DNA of 64,000 nt from Monocercomonoides exilis (taxonomy: Eukaryota > Preaxostyla > Oxymonadida > Polymastigidae), in NCBI GenBank assembly GCA_001643675.2, contig LSRY02000014.1:870501-934500 (forward strand), read 5' to 3'. The notes beneath the pieces were generated by a model that saw only the letters and a list, made by a program, of their open reading frames with translations, did no database searches and was not told where the DNA came from. Within the stretch, counting starts at the first letter, position 1. Each line of letters begins with the position of its first letter. Below, in pieces: positions 40,210 through 51,598 of this stretch. The translations under genes were made by a program, and so were the position numbers.

Positions 40210-43200
40210 ATGTCTGGAGAAAATCCTCTTTCTCCATCTTTGACATTTGGTTGGAAGCCTGACGTTGTCGGAAATGGTGCATTGTTAGCCGATGGACGTA
40301 TTTGTTATGTGGCAAATAAGTTACTCGTCATATATAATCCAGTGGATCACACTCAAGATATTTCATGTTGTGATTCTCGAAGTACAGCAACTGCAATGGC
40401 ACTTTCTGCAAATCGTAGATTAATTGCCGTTGCTGCGCAGATGACGGATCAGAAGCCGTTTATTGAGCTTTTTACAATTCCTTTTTCGAAAAAAACAATT
40501 TTAAAAGCTGATGTTCTTGAAGGGCGGGCATGCACAAATTCATCTTTTCAACTGAACTTATTATGATCGATTTTATTTTGATTTTGATTATTTTTATTGT
40601 ATCTATGACATCGTGTGTAAAGAAAATAACTTCATTAAGCTTCAGTCATGATTCAAGGCTTCTTGCTGCGACATTCTCATCTGGTTCGACTTCTGTTGCT
40701 GTCTGGTATCTCGATAAAGAGAGGCCACGACTTTCAGCTTTTATAACCCTGCCAAAGCAATATGGACCTCTTTCAGATATGTATGTGAGAACATCTTTAT
40801 TGTTTTGTTTGTTTTGATCCTGAAAATAATGTCATGATTATATTTGAAACGTGTTATAATAGTCAATTTCATCATCAAGCAACTTCGCATATTGTTTGTT
40901 GTGGTAATGGTCATGTGGCAGTTTTGACATACACTTCTTCAGAAGATGAATTAGATGGAGAGCAAGAAAAGGCGACAACGCTTCACTACGCAGGAACACT
41001 TGAACTTGATAGAGAAATCAAACAACCATCTGATGTTGTGAGCGCGACGTTTTCCCCAACATCCGTAAATGTTGTGATGGGAGAAGCAAAAGGACAAGTT
41101 GTGGAGGAAACAGCTGAAGGTTTCACTCTGCTTCACGATGGTTGTGGCGAAAGCATTGTGTGTGTGCGTCAAAGTCCAAAGGGAATTGTTGCGATTGATG
41201 CTGCACATAATGTTATAGTTATTCCACTCGATCAGCACACACTTGAATATACAAAAGCTGGCGTATATTCGCTTTGTGATACAAGGCTTTTCCCTGAAAT
41301 TAAAGTTTGTATTTGTTCTTTAAAATTCGATCTTTGTTATTCTTTCTCTACTAAATAATGTTGTAATTATGTTATTTACAATTTTTTTTTCAGGTGACTC
41401 CTGGAAGAACAGGGGTTCATCCGTTGTCTGTTCATCCAACGCACATTCCGATAGGATGGGGTGTTGGATCAAACTCAGGACTTACTGGAGCTGCGGGCGA
41501 TGGCAGCTCTGATTCTGGCTCCTCTTCCTCTTCTTCTTCTGACAGCATTTATGGAACAGCCAGAGGGAATTCTTCTGCAACTCCATCTTCTCTGTATTTA
41601 TCACGTTCTGAGTCTGGTGTTGATACACCTGCATCTTCAAGTAGCATCGACTCAGACATAAACAACGAACTCCCACCGCACCTTTCGTGCTTCTTCCCAA
41701 CAACACAACTGCAGACAAACACAGTAGCAGCCATCACTCTTGCTGGAGGTACTGCTGGTGGTGTCGGCGCTGGCTCAGCAAGCACTTTATTCACAGGAAA
41801 CGCGCCTGGTGGGGCTGGTCTGGGGATTTTGGGAGGAGCATCTTCGCCGCTTGCCTCTGGCCCAAGCGTCGTTGGCATCGGGATGGCAGCAAGCGGGTCT
41901 GGCAGTGGAGGCAGCGGAGGTCTGGGCGGAGGGCCGACAGCAACTCGTGCACTCACCCAGTTCTTTGCTCCTATTGCACAACGCCACTCCGACGTGCTTA
42001 CCAGCGACTACTGCCCTCGTTTTGTTGCCACTCTCCACTTCTCAAAGAACAGTGATACGTTTATTGTGGGCGGAGGTGGGCTGGGCCGAATTATACTGAT
42101 GGGATGGAATCCGCTCTCCACCAAGTCGCGGGAACTGCTTCCGTCTCTTCACTACAGCGTCGTCACACACGCAATCCCATCACAGCGCCGAGGGATTGTA
42201 GTCACCGCCGGCGAAGACCGTTCGCTGCGCGTGTTCGACATCGCAACCCGAAGGCAGCTGGATTCTTCGGTTCCGCTCACCGATGCTGTTCTGGGGATGG
42301 ATACAGATGTGTCTGGCTTTGTTGTGGCTGCTGGGTTTGCTGACAAATTGCGATTGTCCTCTTTGTTGATGGACGGTCTCTCACCAATGCGCGAGCTGAA
42401 TGTGAAGAAGTGCCATCTCGTCTGCTTTTCGCACGGAGGGCATCTGCTGGCGTGTGTGCACGCTGGTACAACCATCCTCGTCTTCTCCACATACGGAAGC
42501 TCTGAGTGGAGGCACCGGATGTCTGATCACATGGGCCGTGTGACTGGTATGTGCTGGTCACCCGACGACCACATCCTCGCAACATGCAGCGCAACTGGTG
42601 CTGTGTATCTGTTCAGAATTGATGGAGAAAACGCACAAAAGCGGGACATCCACCGCTTTGCGGAGTCTCTCACTGCAAAATGCCACTACACTTCAATCTG
42701 CATGAACGACGACGGGTCTTCGGTGTATGTTGTGGGGAGTGAGCAGGTGGATAGAGAACGCTCTGCGCAAAATCAGTCCCAAATGAATACAGGCTCTTCT
42801 TTGTCGCAAATGTCATCTGGCAACGAGAGCGAGGCTGGAGGCATGGCATCTGGTGGTGGGATGAGTGGGATGGGTGGTGGGGGTGTTGACCGTCAGTTCT
42901 ACATTCGCGAGATCCAATACAACCCTGATTCAGAAGGTGCGTTGATAGCTGTACAGGAGCCATGTTCTTTGGAAGCTGTGAAAGTTGCATGCACATCACG
43001 GTATCTGTTTGTTGGAACTAACCAAGGTGTCATCCGATCGTATCCTCTTCCACTTCAGAGAGGGCCACCGGGGACAAACCACTTCTTCGACATTTGCTGT
43101 CAGATTGGTCCAATCCGTTCGCTTTCTGTTCTTCCGATCGATTCGCAGCTGGTAACAGGAGATGCTGATGGAACACTGTGTGTGTTTGATATCTCTAACT

Positions 43201-45365
43201 CTGGTGGTAGCAGCTCCAGTGGAAGCAACGACGGAACCAGTGCTGGAGCTGTTGGGAGCGGAACATCTGCCATTCTCCGCGGAGCCCATGCAGATGAGGC
43301 GCTGGCAACACGGAGCACGCTGGATGAAGTAACAGCACGACGGAATGAGTTGGAAGTGCAGCTGAGATCGCTTATCAACAAAGCAGAATTTGAATTCCAG
43401 GTTGTCAGATTGGAATCAGAAAAAGAGCAGAGACTTCTGCAAGAAAAGTGCAAGATGGAAGAAGAAGAACGCGAGAAAGAAATTGTTGCAGCACGTGAAG
43501 AGCTTCAAGTCACTCGTTTGCAGACAGAAGAAAATGTTTCTCAGATCTCTCGAAACGAGAAAGAAACATTTGAGAAGCACAGAGCAGCCCAGAACGAGCG
43601 GATAGCTGTGAAAGTGTCGCATGTTGGCAGGCTGCGGAGAGAGAAAGACGAAGAAGACACAATCTGGCGGAGCCATTACGAGGCGATGCAGCTACAGCAG
43701 GAAGATACAATGCGCGATGAAAAAGCACGACTGGAGCTGCAGTTGTCCGAAAGCACAGCACGCGCACAGGCGCTGCTGAAGAAGCTGGCGGAAGAGAGGA
43801 GAAAAGAGAAAGAGATGCACAAACAGAACATCGACGATTCAGAGGCACAGCTGAGCGGATGCAGAGAGTTCTATGAGAAGCAGATCAGTGCTGTCTGTGC
43901 TGAGCAAGCAGATTTAGTGGCAGAAACGTCGAATGCGAGAAAAGCGTGCGAGACAATCGACAAAGATGCCGAGGAGTTTGAGAAGAAGCGTCTGCAGGAA
44001 ATGGACCGAGTGGTTGAGAAGCAGCGAGAGATTGAGCAGCGACTGATGGAGAAAGAGCAGCTGCGGACGCAGATTGCGAAACAGGATGTTGTGATCAGAG
44101 AGAGAGAGGATGTTGTGCATGGACTGAAGAAGGAGAATCAGGATTTGGAGAAGCACAAGTATGTGAAGGACTATCGCATCAAGGAGCTCAAATTGAACAT
44201 GAAGCCACGCGAAGAGCGGATCAAGACGATGAAGGACGATATTTCAGCGCTGGACACTGAATTGGACCTCGCCAACAAGCAGACGCAGACGATGGAGGCA
44301 GAGCTGGCCTCGTTGAAGGAACAGATCGTGGTGCTGCACAGGGAGATCAAAAAAGTGACTGATGCATCTGTCTTGTCAGAGACGAAAGGGCGCTCTTTGG
44401 AAGAAGCAATCGCGCAGGTTGAGCCGTTTGTGCAGGATCCTGTCCAGCTGCGTGCTGGAATGTATGCCCTTGCACGCAACACGGGTGCAGCATCAAAGAG
44501 AAGTGGCCTCGACAAGAACATCAGCACAGAATATGAGAGACAGCAGGCACATCTTGTGGAGACCCAGGCGTCGCTCCAGAAGCAGCTGGCGGAGGAGACG
44601 AGGAAACACGAAGCCAACAAGCTGAAGCTGATGCAGGAGAACACGAAGCTGATTGAAGAATGCCGCAATCTGAGGCGAAAGCTGAAGAACAAATCGAAAG
44701 AGCTGCGTTCTGTGCGAGATGAGAAGGACACGCCGTCCATCCACTTCAGCAAGCGAGTGGCTCCTTCGGGTGTGCCACCACGTGTTGCTGCACAACTGCG
44801 CCAGCAACAAGAAGAGATCGACAGACTCCGAAGAAGACTGGCCGAGCTTCGAGAGCCTGCCACATCCTTGTTTTCCATCGGAGGATACACCAGCTCCCCA
44901 GGCAGTGTGCCTGGCACTGCTCCTGTTCTGGGTGGTGGCCTTTCTGGCTCGTCTGCTGGTGCAAAACGTGGGTCTGGAAAAGGATCGCCGTCTCCTTATG
45001 GCTCGAAGGCTGCTGAAGTGCTTCCAGAAATGGAAGGATTTGGAGCTTCTTCTTCCTCCTCCTCCTCTTCCTCTTCCTCCTCGGCGGTTCTGGGAATGAG
45101 TTCAGGGGCTGGCTCTACATCACTTCTAACCACACCAACAAAGAGAGAAGATTCGACTGGACCATTCTATTCTTCTCCATCTATCAACACATCTTCCAAT
45201 TCCGTTTCTCCTCCATCTCCACCTTCGTCTTCGTTTTCTTCATCTTTCTCAGCAGACGGTACTGACGACACAATCGTTGGTGGAAGCAGTAAAAGCTATT
45301 CTCTTGAAAATAGCTCTCGCAACATCGATTCGGTGGATGGACTGAACGATAGCGAATCTGTTTGA
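40210..45365 (+). CDS. CFAP57: CFAP57/WDR65-like axonemal WD40-coiled-coil protein
   Basis: Four exons (40210-40527, 40623-40780, 40863-41304, 41394-45365) give 1629 residues. The first part (to about residue 925) is WD40 propellers with CFAP57-like blocks: ALSANRRLIAVAAQ, KITSLSFSHDSRLLAATF, VVAAGFADKLRLSSLLMDGL, LVCFSHGGHLLACVHAG, VTGMCWSPDDHILATCSA and LFVGTNQGVIRSYPLPLQRG. The second part (about 945-1460) is a long coiled coil. It contains the conserved YVKDYRIKELKLNMKPREER and matches the length and order of human CFAP57, which builds inner-dynein-arm/regulatory structures in motile cilia. Lineage-specific additions are a Ser/Gly/Ala-rich insert (about 326-490) inside the propeller region and a Ser-rich tail. 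Exon 1 may end at a GC donor (40528), and a GT alternative (40513) is also in phase. It implies a flagellated cell. Confidence 0.9.
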
Positions 45366-45660
45366 TTTCAACCGAAAATTCACTTCTTGTTTAAAACTTT
45401 TTCTCTTGCTTTTATCTCTCCTTTTTTTAATGTTATTAATGATTTTGTTATTGTTGTACCTTTATGGCAAAATAATTGTTATTTTATTCCTTCACTTCAC
45501 AGAGAAATATCACTACTTTTATTTACATTAAACTGAAAAATAAATACAGAAAATTATTTTCATTGTTCTATTTAATGCACTCATGAACGGAAATTAAATC
45601 CAATAAAAAATTAGTCATCATTTTGAACATTAACTATAACTTTCCTTTAACATTTTGCAC
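45366..45660. other. 3' flank of CFAP57
   Basis: About 300 bp, AT-rich, presumably 3' UTR and spacer up to the poly-A/(GA)n tract. No gene or repeat recognised. Confidence 0.5.
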
Positions 45661-45671
45661 AAAAAAAAAAA

Positions 45672-45709
<38 letters not shown>

Positions 45710-46110
45710 ACAGATATCGTATAAAGTACCGGACAAGATCGATTTCACAACAACTGCAAGTGGAATAATTCTGACAATTTTCCTCAAAATACATCTCATC
45801 AATACAAATTCATATGAAATAATAAATTTTTGAAACTTCATCGTTTATGCTCTGAAAAAAATTATTATTTAAATCTCGGAGATACTCAAAATCATATTTC
45901 TCCATAATTTCAATTATAATTTTTTTCTGAGCATAAACGAGGAAGTTATGAAAGTCTTGTGTTTCAAATGAGTTTGTATTGATGAGATATATTTTGAGGA
46001 AAATTGTCAGAATGATTACTCTTGCAGTTATTGTGAAATCGATCTTGTCCGGTATTGCATACGATATCTGTTCTTCTCACTCTCACACTCTCTCTCTTTT
46101 TATTTTTTTT
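45661..46110. mobile_element. MITE family D, copy 3, with microsatellite-extended arms
   Basis: The core 45711-46070 starts CAGATATCGTATAAAGTACC and ends with the inverted form. Arms share CCGGACAAGATCGATTTCAC and TGTATTGATGAGATATATTTT. Outside the core the complementarity goes on: the left side is poly-A, then (GA)n, then AAGAA, and the right side is TTCTT, then CT-rich sequence, then a T run. Thus the whole 450 bp can fold back. The arm peptides RYILRKIVRIIPLAVVVKS (left, minus strand) and RYILRKIVRMITLAVIVKS (right, plus strand) are the clearest of the family. Confidence 0.8.
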
Positions 46111-46271
46111 TTATCATTTCATGCCTCTTATGATTATTTGATATGGATCCTCAGTAAAAAGATACTTCAATTCGAAAATTAATTAATAAAAATCCAACTG
46201 AAAAAGACGTTCAAGTTGAAACATTTTCGTGACAATTTTTCATTCATATAAATAAAAACATTTTTTTGCAT

Positions 46272-46533
46272 ATATGTGTGATTGTTTTAGAAATCTATTT
46301 TTTTCTAAGTAAAATTTTGGTTTAAAACTTTGGTTAGGAGTTTTTGTCAATGAACATAGAAAAGAAATAACTCCAATCAAAGACATCTCTGTCTTTCTTT
46401 TTCATCAAACGATGTCTTTTGATGCAAATGAATGAATAAATCATTCAACAATTAAGTTTAATCAAATTCATAATTTTTTCTTAATTTTCCACACCCCGAA
46501 AAAAATTTTAATTTCAAAAATGATCACCCATAT
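46272..46533. mobile_element. MITE family G, copy 4
   Basis: Left end ATGTGTGATTGTTTTAGAAAT, right end AATTTCAAAAATGATCACCCAT with the family block CACACCCCGAAAAAAA just inside. About 262 bp. It abuts the next element at 46532 almost without spacer. Confidence 0.6.
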
Positions 46534-46774
46534 GGCTAATTTTTTTTTTAAACATCCTTTTGTTATATTTTCAAATAAAATAAAAATTTCATATTTTCAT
46601 CAATTTTCTGTTCCCACTCACGTAACTTTTTTCAAAGAGAAAAAATAACATTGTTCAGGTTCTGTTTCCTTTCCAGTGCAGTTTTATTAAAGGGAACAGA
46701 AATATGATGATGATATGAAAATTTTGTTTTATTTTAAATTAAACAAAATGAAGTTTTCAAAAAATATTAGCCAT
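46532..46774. mobile_element. MITE family B/C, copy 2
   Basis: Ends ATGGCTAAT / ATTAGCCAT are inverted. Further inside, GTTCCCACTCACG and AAAGGGAACAGAAAT with AAAAATTTCATATTTTCATC form inverted arms. 243 bp, non-coding. Confidence 0.65.
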
Positions 46775-47626
46775 GTTGTTCATTCACACACAAGAAAAAC
46801 AGTGACTATTTCTTCATAAACACTTTTCACGAAAATGGCAAGTTTTTTTTTGGAACACAAAAATTAAAGTGATATGTGAAGTTTTTTGCTTATTAATAAT
46901 AACAAAGATAAATTGCATTGGAATGCCAAATAAAGTGAAAGTGTAACAAAAGTCAATAATAAAGATGAAATGAAACAAAGGTTTCATTTAACAGTGTTAT
47001 CACTTTTCAGTGTTCACAAAATATGACTCATATTTATGTTCAAAAGCAAAATATTTGTAAGAAAACATTTGAGTTCAAATATAATCACACATAATTAAAC
47101 GTTTATCAGAAACTGTTTATTTGACAATCTGCCTTGGCATTATTTGAAAATTATTGCTTAATTTTATTAATTAAATACTTTCATAGAAATATTGTTTTCT
47201 GTTTGATTGTTTTATTCAAAAATATACAAACAAAAGAATAGATGATTGACGAATAAAAAAGCAATAAAAACACAAATATGTGACTCGAAACAGAAAAAAC
47301 AAAGTTATAGGTTATATTCGAACAAGGAAGAGACCATTCTCATTCAAATTGAAAAATTAATCACATTAAAAGTTTTTCTATATGTTTTGTGCAAGCAAAA
47401 AAAAATGTTGATAAAATTATTTTTTTTCGAAAATTCTCTTGGTTTTGTTTTCACTTTATATTATATTTTGACATTTTGAAAAATGAAAAGTTCCTGTTCA
47501 CATAATTCACAAAAATGAAAATTGAAATTTGATTATGCCATAATAAACATTCTAGTGAAGTTTCATAAGTGAAAACCCAAATTTGAGTAAAACATGAAAT
47601 TGGGAGATTATTTTTGTTGTCAAATA
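46775..47626. other. AT-rich spacer with element fragments
   Basis: About 850 bp. It contains a loose family G end (AAATATAATCACACAT near 47080) and the family G block CACTTTTCAGTGTTC near 47003. The open frame at 47246-47479 is Lys/Ile/Phe-rich and not convincing. No gene supported. Confidence 0.5.
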
Positions 47627-48416
47627 CACCAATAATAATTCAAAATCGAAAATTAATAATTCAATTTCATAATTTATTAATTCGATTTCGAAAAAGAATA
47701 ATTCAATTTCGAAATTAAAAATATTTTGATTTGTGGAATGAATAAATTGTGTTTTGGGTTTTAACTTCTCTTTATTTTTATTTCATCAGTTCACTTTGCT
47801 TATCTATATTTGAAAAATGATGCATTTTCAATTAAAAAATTCATTTATTTTGAATTCATATTTCTTTTATAGAAGTTTTTCAAAAAAAAAAAATGAATTC
47901 ATTTTTGTATTAAAAATAGATGTTTTTCTATTTTTACTCCAAAGAAACAGAAAAAATATAATTGAGAAAAAAATTCTTGTTTTTTGTTATTCAATAAATT
48001 GTGATTGATTATTTGCAATTTTTAATTGGTTATTCAATAGAATGAATTTTTAAAAATATTTTTTTATTTTGAGTGATGATTTTCGAAAATGAAAAAAAAA
48101 TTTAAAAAATTGATTTGTTGATTGTTTCATTTTTAAAAAAACAGTTTTCTTAGAATAATAATATTTGATTGGTTAAAAAATAATTTGAAATTTTCTGAAA
48201 TCCATTCTCGAGAAAAATTAAAATTCTCAGTTATAGATGAATTTCGAAATTGAAATAATCATTTTCGAAATTGAATTATTCTTTTTCGATTTTGAATTAT
48301 TAATTTTCGATTTTGAATTATTAATTCCGAAATCGAATTATTTTTTTTCTAATTCGAATTATTAATTCCGAATTTGAATTATTTTTTTTCGAATTTGATT
48401 TATTTTTGGTGCAGGG
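47627..48416. mobile_element. Foldback element F, copy 1
   Basis: About 790 bp. The right arm consists of degenerate tandem units of about 21-24 bp (AATTATTAATTTTCGATTTTG and variants). The left arm holds fewer units of the same kind in inverted order. The inner 480 bp (from TTTTGATTTGTGGAATG to GAGAAAAATTAAAATTCTC) is nearly identical to the copy at 61506-62385, with differences mainly in homopolymer length. No transposase. The left arm is shorter than in copy 2. Confidence 0.85.
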
Positions 48417-49138
48417 TGCATATTTTATCTTTACCTCAAATTTTTATCTCAACCCTTTTTTTTGAAACTTTCTGAAGCTTTTTTCGAGCTTAGCAAAAGT
48501 TTGAAACAATTAATAAATAAATAAATAGTTTTATCATAATGATTTACAACTTTCTGTTTTTTAATTTTTTGAAAATTTTTTGTACAAATAAATTGTTGTT
48601 ATTTTTTTTATTTTAGTACCCAGATCAAAGATTTGCTGGTAATGAAAGCGAATATTTTGAACAAAACGTTTTAAGCCACAACATCGTAATTCCACATTCA
48701 TATATTTTTATTTTATATTGTTTTTAACTTTTTCAATATAATTTTTGACCTTTTTTTCTCATTTCACTGTTTTTGCATAAAACACGATTTTAAATATAAA
48801 CTAGTGTTTGTGTCAAATTTTATTCAAATGAAAAAAATATGCAAGATCTTATTTATTGTTTATTTGTATTAAGCATTGAAATGAAAAGGAACTTTTCAAG
48901 AATTTTAACTGAAAAGCAAGAATATATGATTTTTTTGTAATTCAAATTACCAAATATTCACAAACAAATAATTATTTAAACATACAGGAATCGTTTTATT
49001 TTTATAATTTTTATTTGTCATTTCAATAAATTTCAAAACAAATTCATATGTGTCCTAAAAAAAAGTGTTTTTTGAAAAAATGTGTGAAATGAGAAAAAAT
49101 GTTAAAAAAACAAGTTGAGAAAGTTTAAAAAAACTAAA
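48417..49138. other. AT-rich spacer with one exon-like fragment
   Basis: About 720 bp. After a good acceptor (TTTTATTTTAG at about 48605-48615) a frame YPDQRFAGNESEYFEQNV follows at 48616-48690 and then loses coding character near a GTAATT. Otherwise low-complexity AT-rich sequence. Confidence 0.35.
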
Positions 49139-49386
49139 ACATGTCTAAATTTTTTTGAAAAGTTCTTTTTGTTTAATTTTCTAATAGAATAAAAATTTCT
49201 TATTTCGATCAAATTTCTGTTCCTACTCACGAAACTTCACAAAAATGGAAATAATACCAATGAAAAGATTTTATTTTCTTGAGAGGAAAATTTGGGGAGT
49301 GGGAACAGAAATTTAATCGAAATATGAAATTTTAATTTTTTTTGTAAATTAAACAAAAGGAACTTTTCAAAAAAATTTTGACACAT
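49139..49386. mobile_element. MITE family B/C, copy 3
   Basis: Inverted arms: TTTTTTTGAAAAGTTC at the left against GAACTTTTCAAAAAAA at the right. Inside are TTTCTGTTCCTACTC and GAGTGGGAACAGAAA. About 248 bp, non-coding. A half copy (AAAATTTAACAAAAGGTATTC) lies near 49917. Confidence 0.75.
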
Positions 49387-50277
49387 ATGAAAAAGTAACG
49401 ATGTATTATGATATGAAAGCTTAAAACTTCTGATAAAAAATACTCGCTGGAAAAGCAGCAAGCCAATGATCAACACATAAAATTATTATAATCCCCGATC
49501 ATTTTGGAAAACATGAAATATTGAAAAAAAAATACTAAATAAGGAAATTAAAACATTTCAAACATTTCTGGTTATTTTATATTTTAAACAGGTTTGTGCA
49601 TAGCTGCTGACAAGGCAAAAAAGAAAAGGGTCGTGATAAAGAAAAAAGGTCAAGATAAAATCATAACCCTATTTCAAAAAAAATAATTTTTGTTCATATT
49701 TTTGCTTTGAATATCTGTAAATAAACATTGAAAAAATATAGAACAATTTTATTATTCCTCATCTATTATTTTCAATCCACCTTAACTTTTGTGATAATGG
49801 TCATGTTCAACGTTTGGAAGAAAAATCTTAGGCTAATGATGAAAAACCTTTGGATATAAAATTTCGTACAAAAATATATGATTCCAAAAATAATTTTCCA
49901 ATTTTTTTAAAAAATAGAAAATTTAACAAAAGGTATTCTACAAAAAAATGTGTCTGATAACTTTGATTTTTTCATAGTAAAAAAATTGAGAACTCATTAT
50001 TTATCTTTTTTTGGAAATTTTTTTTCTCTTGGATTGTTTTTCTTATGATTGTAGTTAAAAAAAAAGTTCATTCAACAATTTTTTTTTACAACACAAAGAC
50101 TAATAAAAAATACTTGATAAATGATTATATAACTCAATTGTCTCGTCAAAAATCACATTGCAGTCGTATTGGATATTCAAAGATTTTTGTAACCGAAAAA
50201 AATTGAATTGGATAAATTGAAACTTGGTTGCAGTTTATTCAATTTTACTTAAAACCTTCATGAATCCGAATTATAAT
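49387..50277. other. AT-rich spacer with one exon-like fragment
   Basis: About 890 bp. At 49598-49686, after TTTTAAACAG, a Lys-rich frame CIAADKAKKKRVVIKKKGQ runs to TAA and looks like the end of a coding sequence. Nothing joins to it with certainty. The rest is AT-rich with a half MITE B/C copy. Confidence 0.35.
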
Positions 50278-50868
50278 GGATGAAATGCGAATAAACAATT
50301 TTTATTCGAATGATCTGACTTTATTCGAATAAACCCCCTTTTAATTGAATGAGAGGCAGTTTATTCAAATAAACGTCTGCTTTCTCGAATCAACCATGAA
50401 AGATTCGAATAAAAAGTTAATAGATATTGTTATGGAAAATTTGTTCATGTTTTCAATGTTTTTAATGCGTTATTCACAATTAATAAAAAATTTAAAACAA
50501 GTGATCAAACATTTTTTTCGTGAAAATCAAAGAAAAACTTTTTTATGATGATATTTAATGAAAATTTTCATGATTCATAAATTTATTTTAATTATCTTTC
50601 ACATATTTAAGAGGTTTTTTGTGGAATTATCATTTTTGACAACTTTGATCATAACATAAATTGGAAATATTTCATGAAAATAAAGATTTCTTCTTCTTTT
50701 CACATTGGAATGATTATTTCATGTTGAAAAGGTTATTCGCCAAACTGATTGATAATGTATATTAATACGTCCTTCTTTATTTTGCACTCATCTTGTTTCA
50801 CAATCTCTATTTTTTGATTATGATTTTTTGAAATTATTATCCACAATTTTTCGATTAGGACAGTTATT

Positions 50869-51001
50869 TAACAAAAAAGCCGTTAACATTTAAGCATGCT
50901 CATCCAACTGCTGTTGAGCGAGCAATATTATTTGTTCCTTATTTGAACGTTAGCACGAAAATAAAAATCCAAAAGAATATGCAAAAATTACGCATTCCTT
51001 A
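50869..51001 (+). other. Exon-like fragment of unknown gene
   Basis: After the acceptor-like TTTTTCGATTAG a frame opens: DSYLTKKPLTFKHAHPTAVE, followed by RAILFVPYLNVSTKIK and a TAA after LRIP. Composition is unlike the surrounding AT-rich DNA. I do not recognise the protein and find no upstream exon in phase. It may be the last exon of a decayed or repeat-invaded gene. Confidence 0.3.
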
Positions 51002-51423
51002 AACATCATTTGCGATTCAACGTAAAGAATAGTTTGAAAACTTCTTTTTTTGAAAATATGGACATGTTTATTGTTTATTTGCTTTGATTCATTTTTTTCA
51101 CATTACGAAAATATCCTTCATATTCTTTCAACATTGCTTTTGTTATTTATCCACTCACAATCATATGTTATTTTTTTGTCGACTTCATATTCTGATATGC
51201 CCAGTTACTCATACATGTTTCTGTGAAGCTCACCACCGGGTCAGTACAAAGATGTAATATTTTACCTATTATTTGCTGCTCAAATTATTTAACCAAATAA
51301 CTTCCTTTTATTTGATGCTTCTTCTTCTCATCCAAAAATTATTTCATTCACAACAATTTCAACCGCACTCTCTTGCTTGCTCCCAACAATCTCCAACTTC
51401 TTCACTGCTTGCACACATTTATA

Positions 51424-51567
51424 AGAGTTTATCCAAAGACTGAAATTGAGAAATGGGAATTGGGTGAGCTGTTGGTGCTGCTTGAGGCTTCTTCAATGGA
51501 GTAGTTGGATTGTCTGCACGAATAAATGTGAATGGCATGGAATGCACTTGCAGATGCTGCATGCAAC
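51424..51567 (-). pseudogene. C-terminal coding remnant
   Basis: Minus-strand frame beginning MQHLQVHSMPFTFIRADNP, then PLKKPQAAPTAHPIPI, and ending SLDKLL before TAA. It looks like the disordered end of a protein. It lies downstream of the surface-protein relic in the same orientation and could have been its tail, but no continuous frame joins them. Confidence 0.3.
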
Positions 51568-51598
51568 AGAAACATCGAACACATGAAATCGGTGTTTG

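Noticed and set aside
42104-43453. Several 80-120-residue ORFs antisense to CFAP57
   Set aside because: They overlap a well-conserved WD40 coding region on the opposite strand and show no domain.
45647-46182. Two short genes (64 and 67 aa) with matching RYILRKI motifs
   Set aside because: They are the two arms of one palindromic element read outward. The shared sequence follows from the inverted repeat and not from two genes.
47627-48416. Protein-coding gene in the foldback element (63-residue frame at 47817-48008)
   Set aside because: The frame is Phe/Lys/Asn-rich, lies in AT-rich sequence, and is disturbed by homopolymer length differences in the sister copy.
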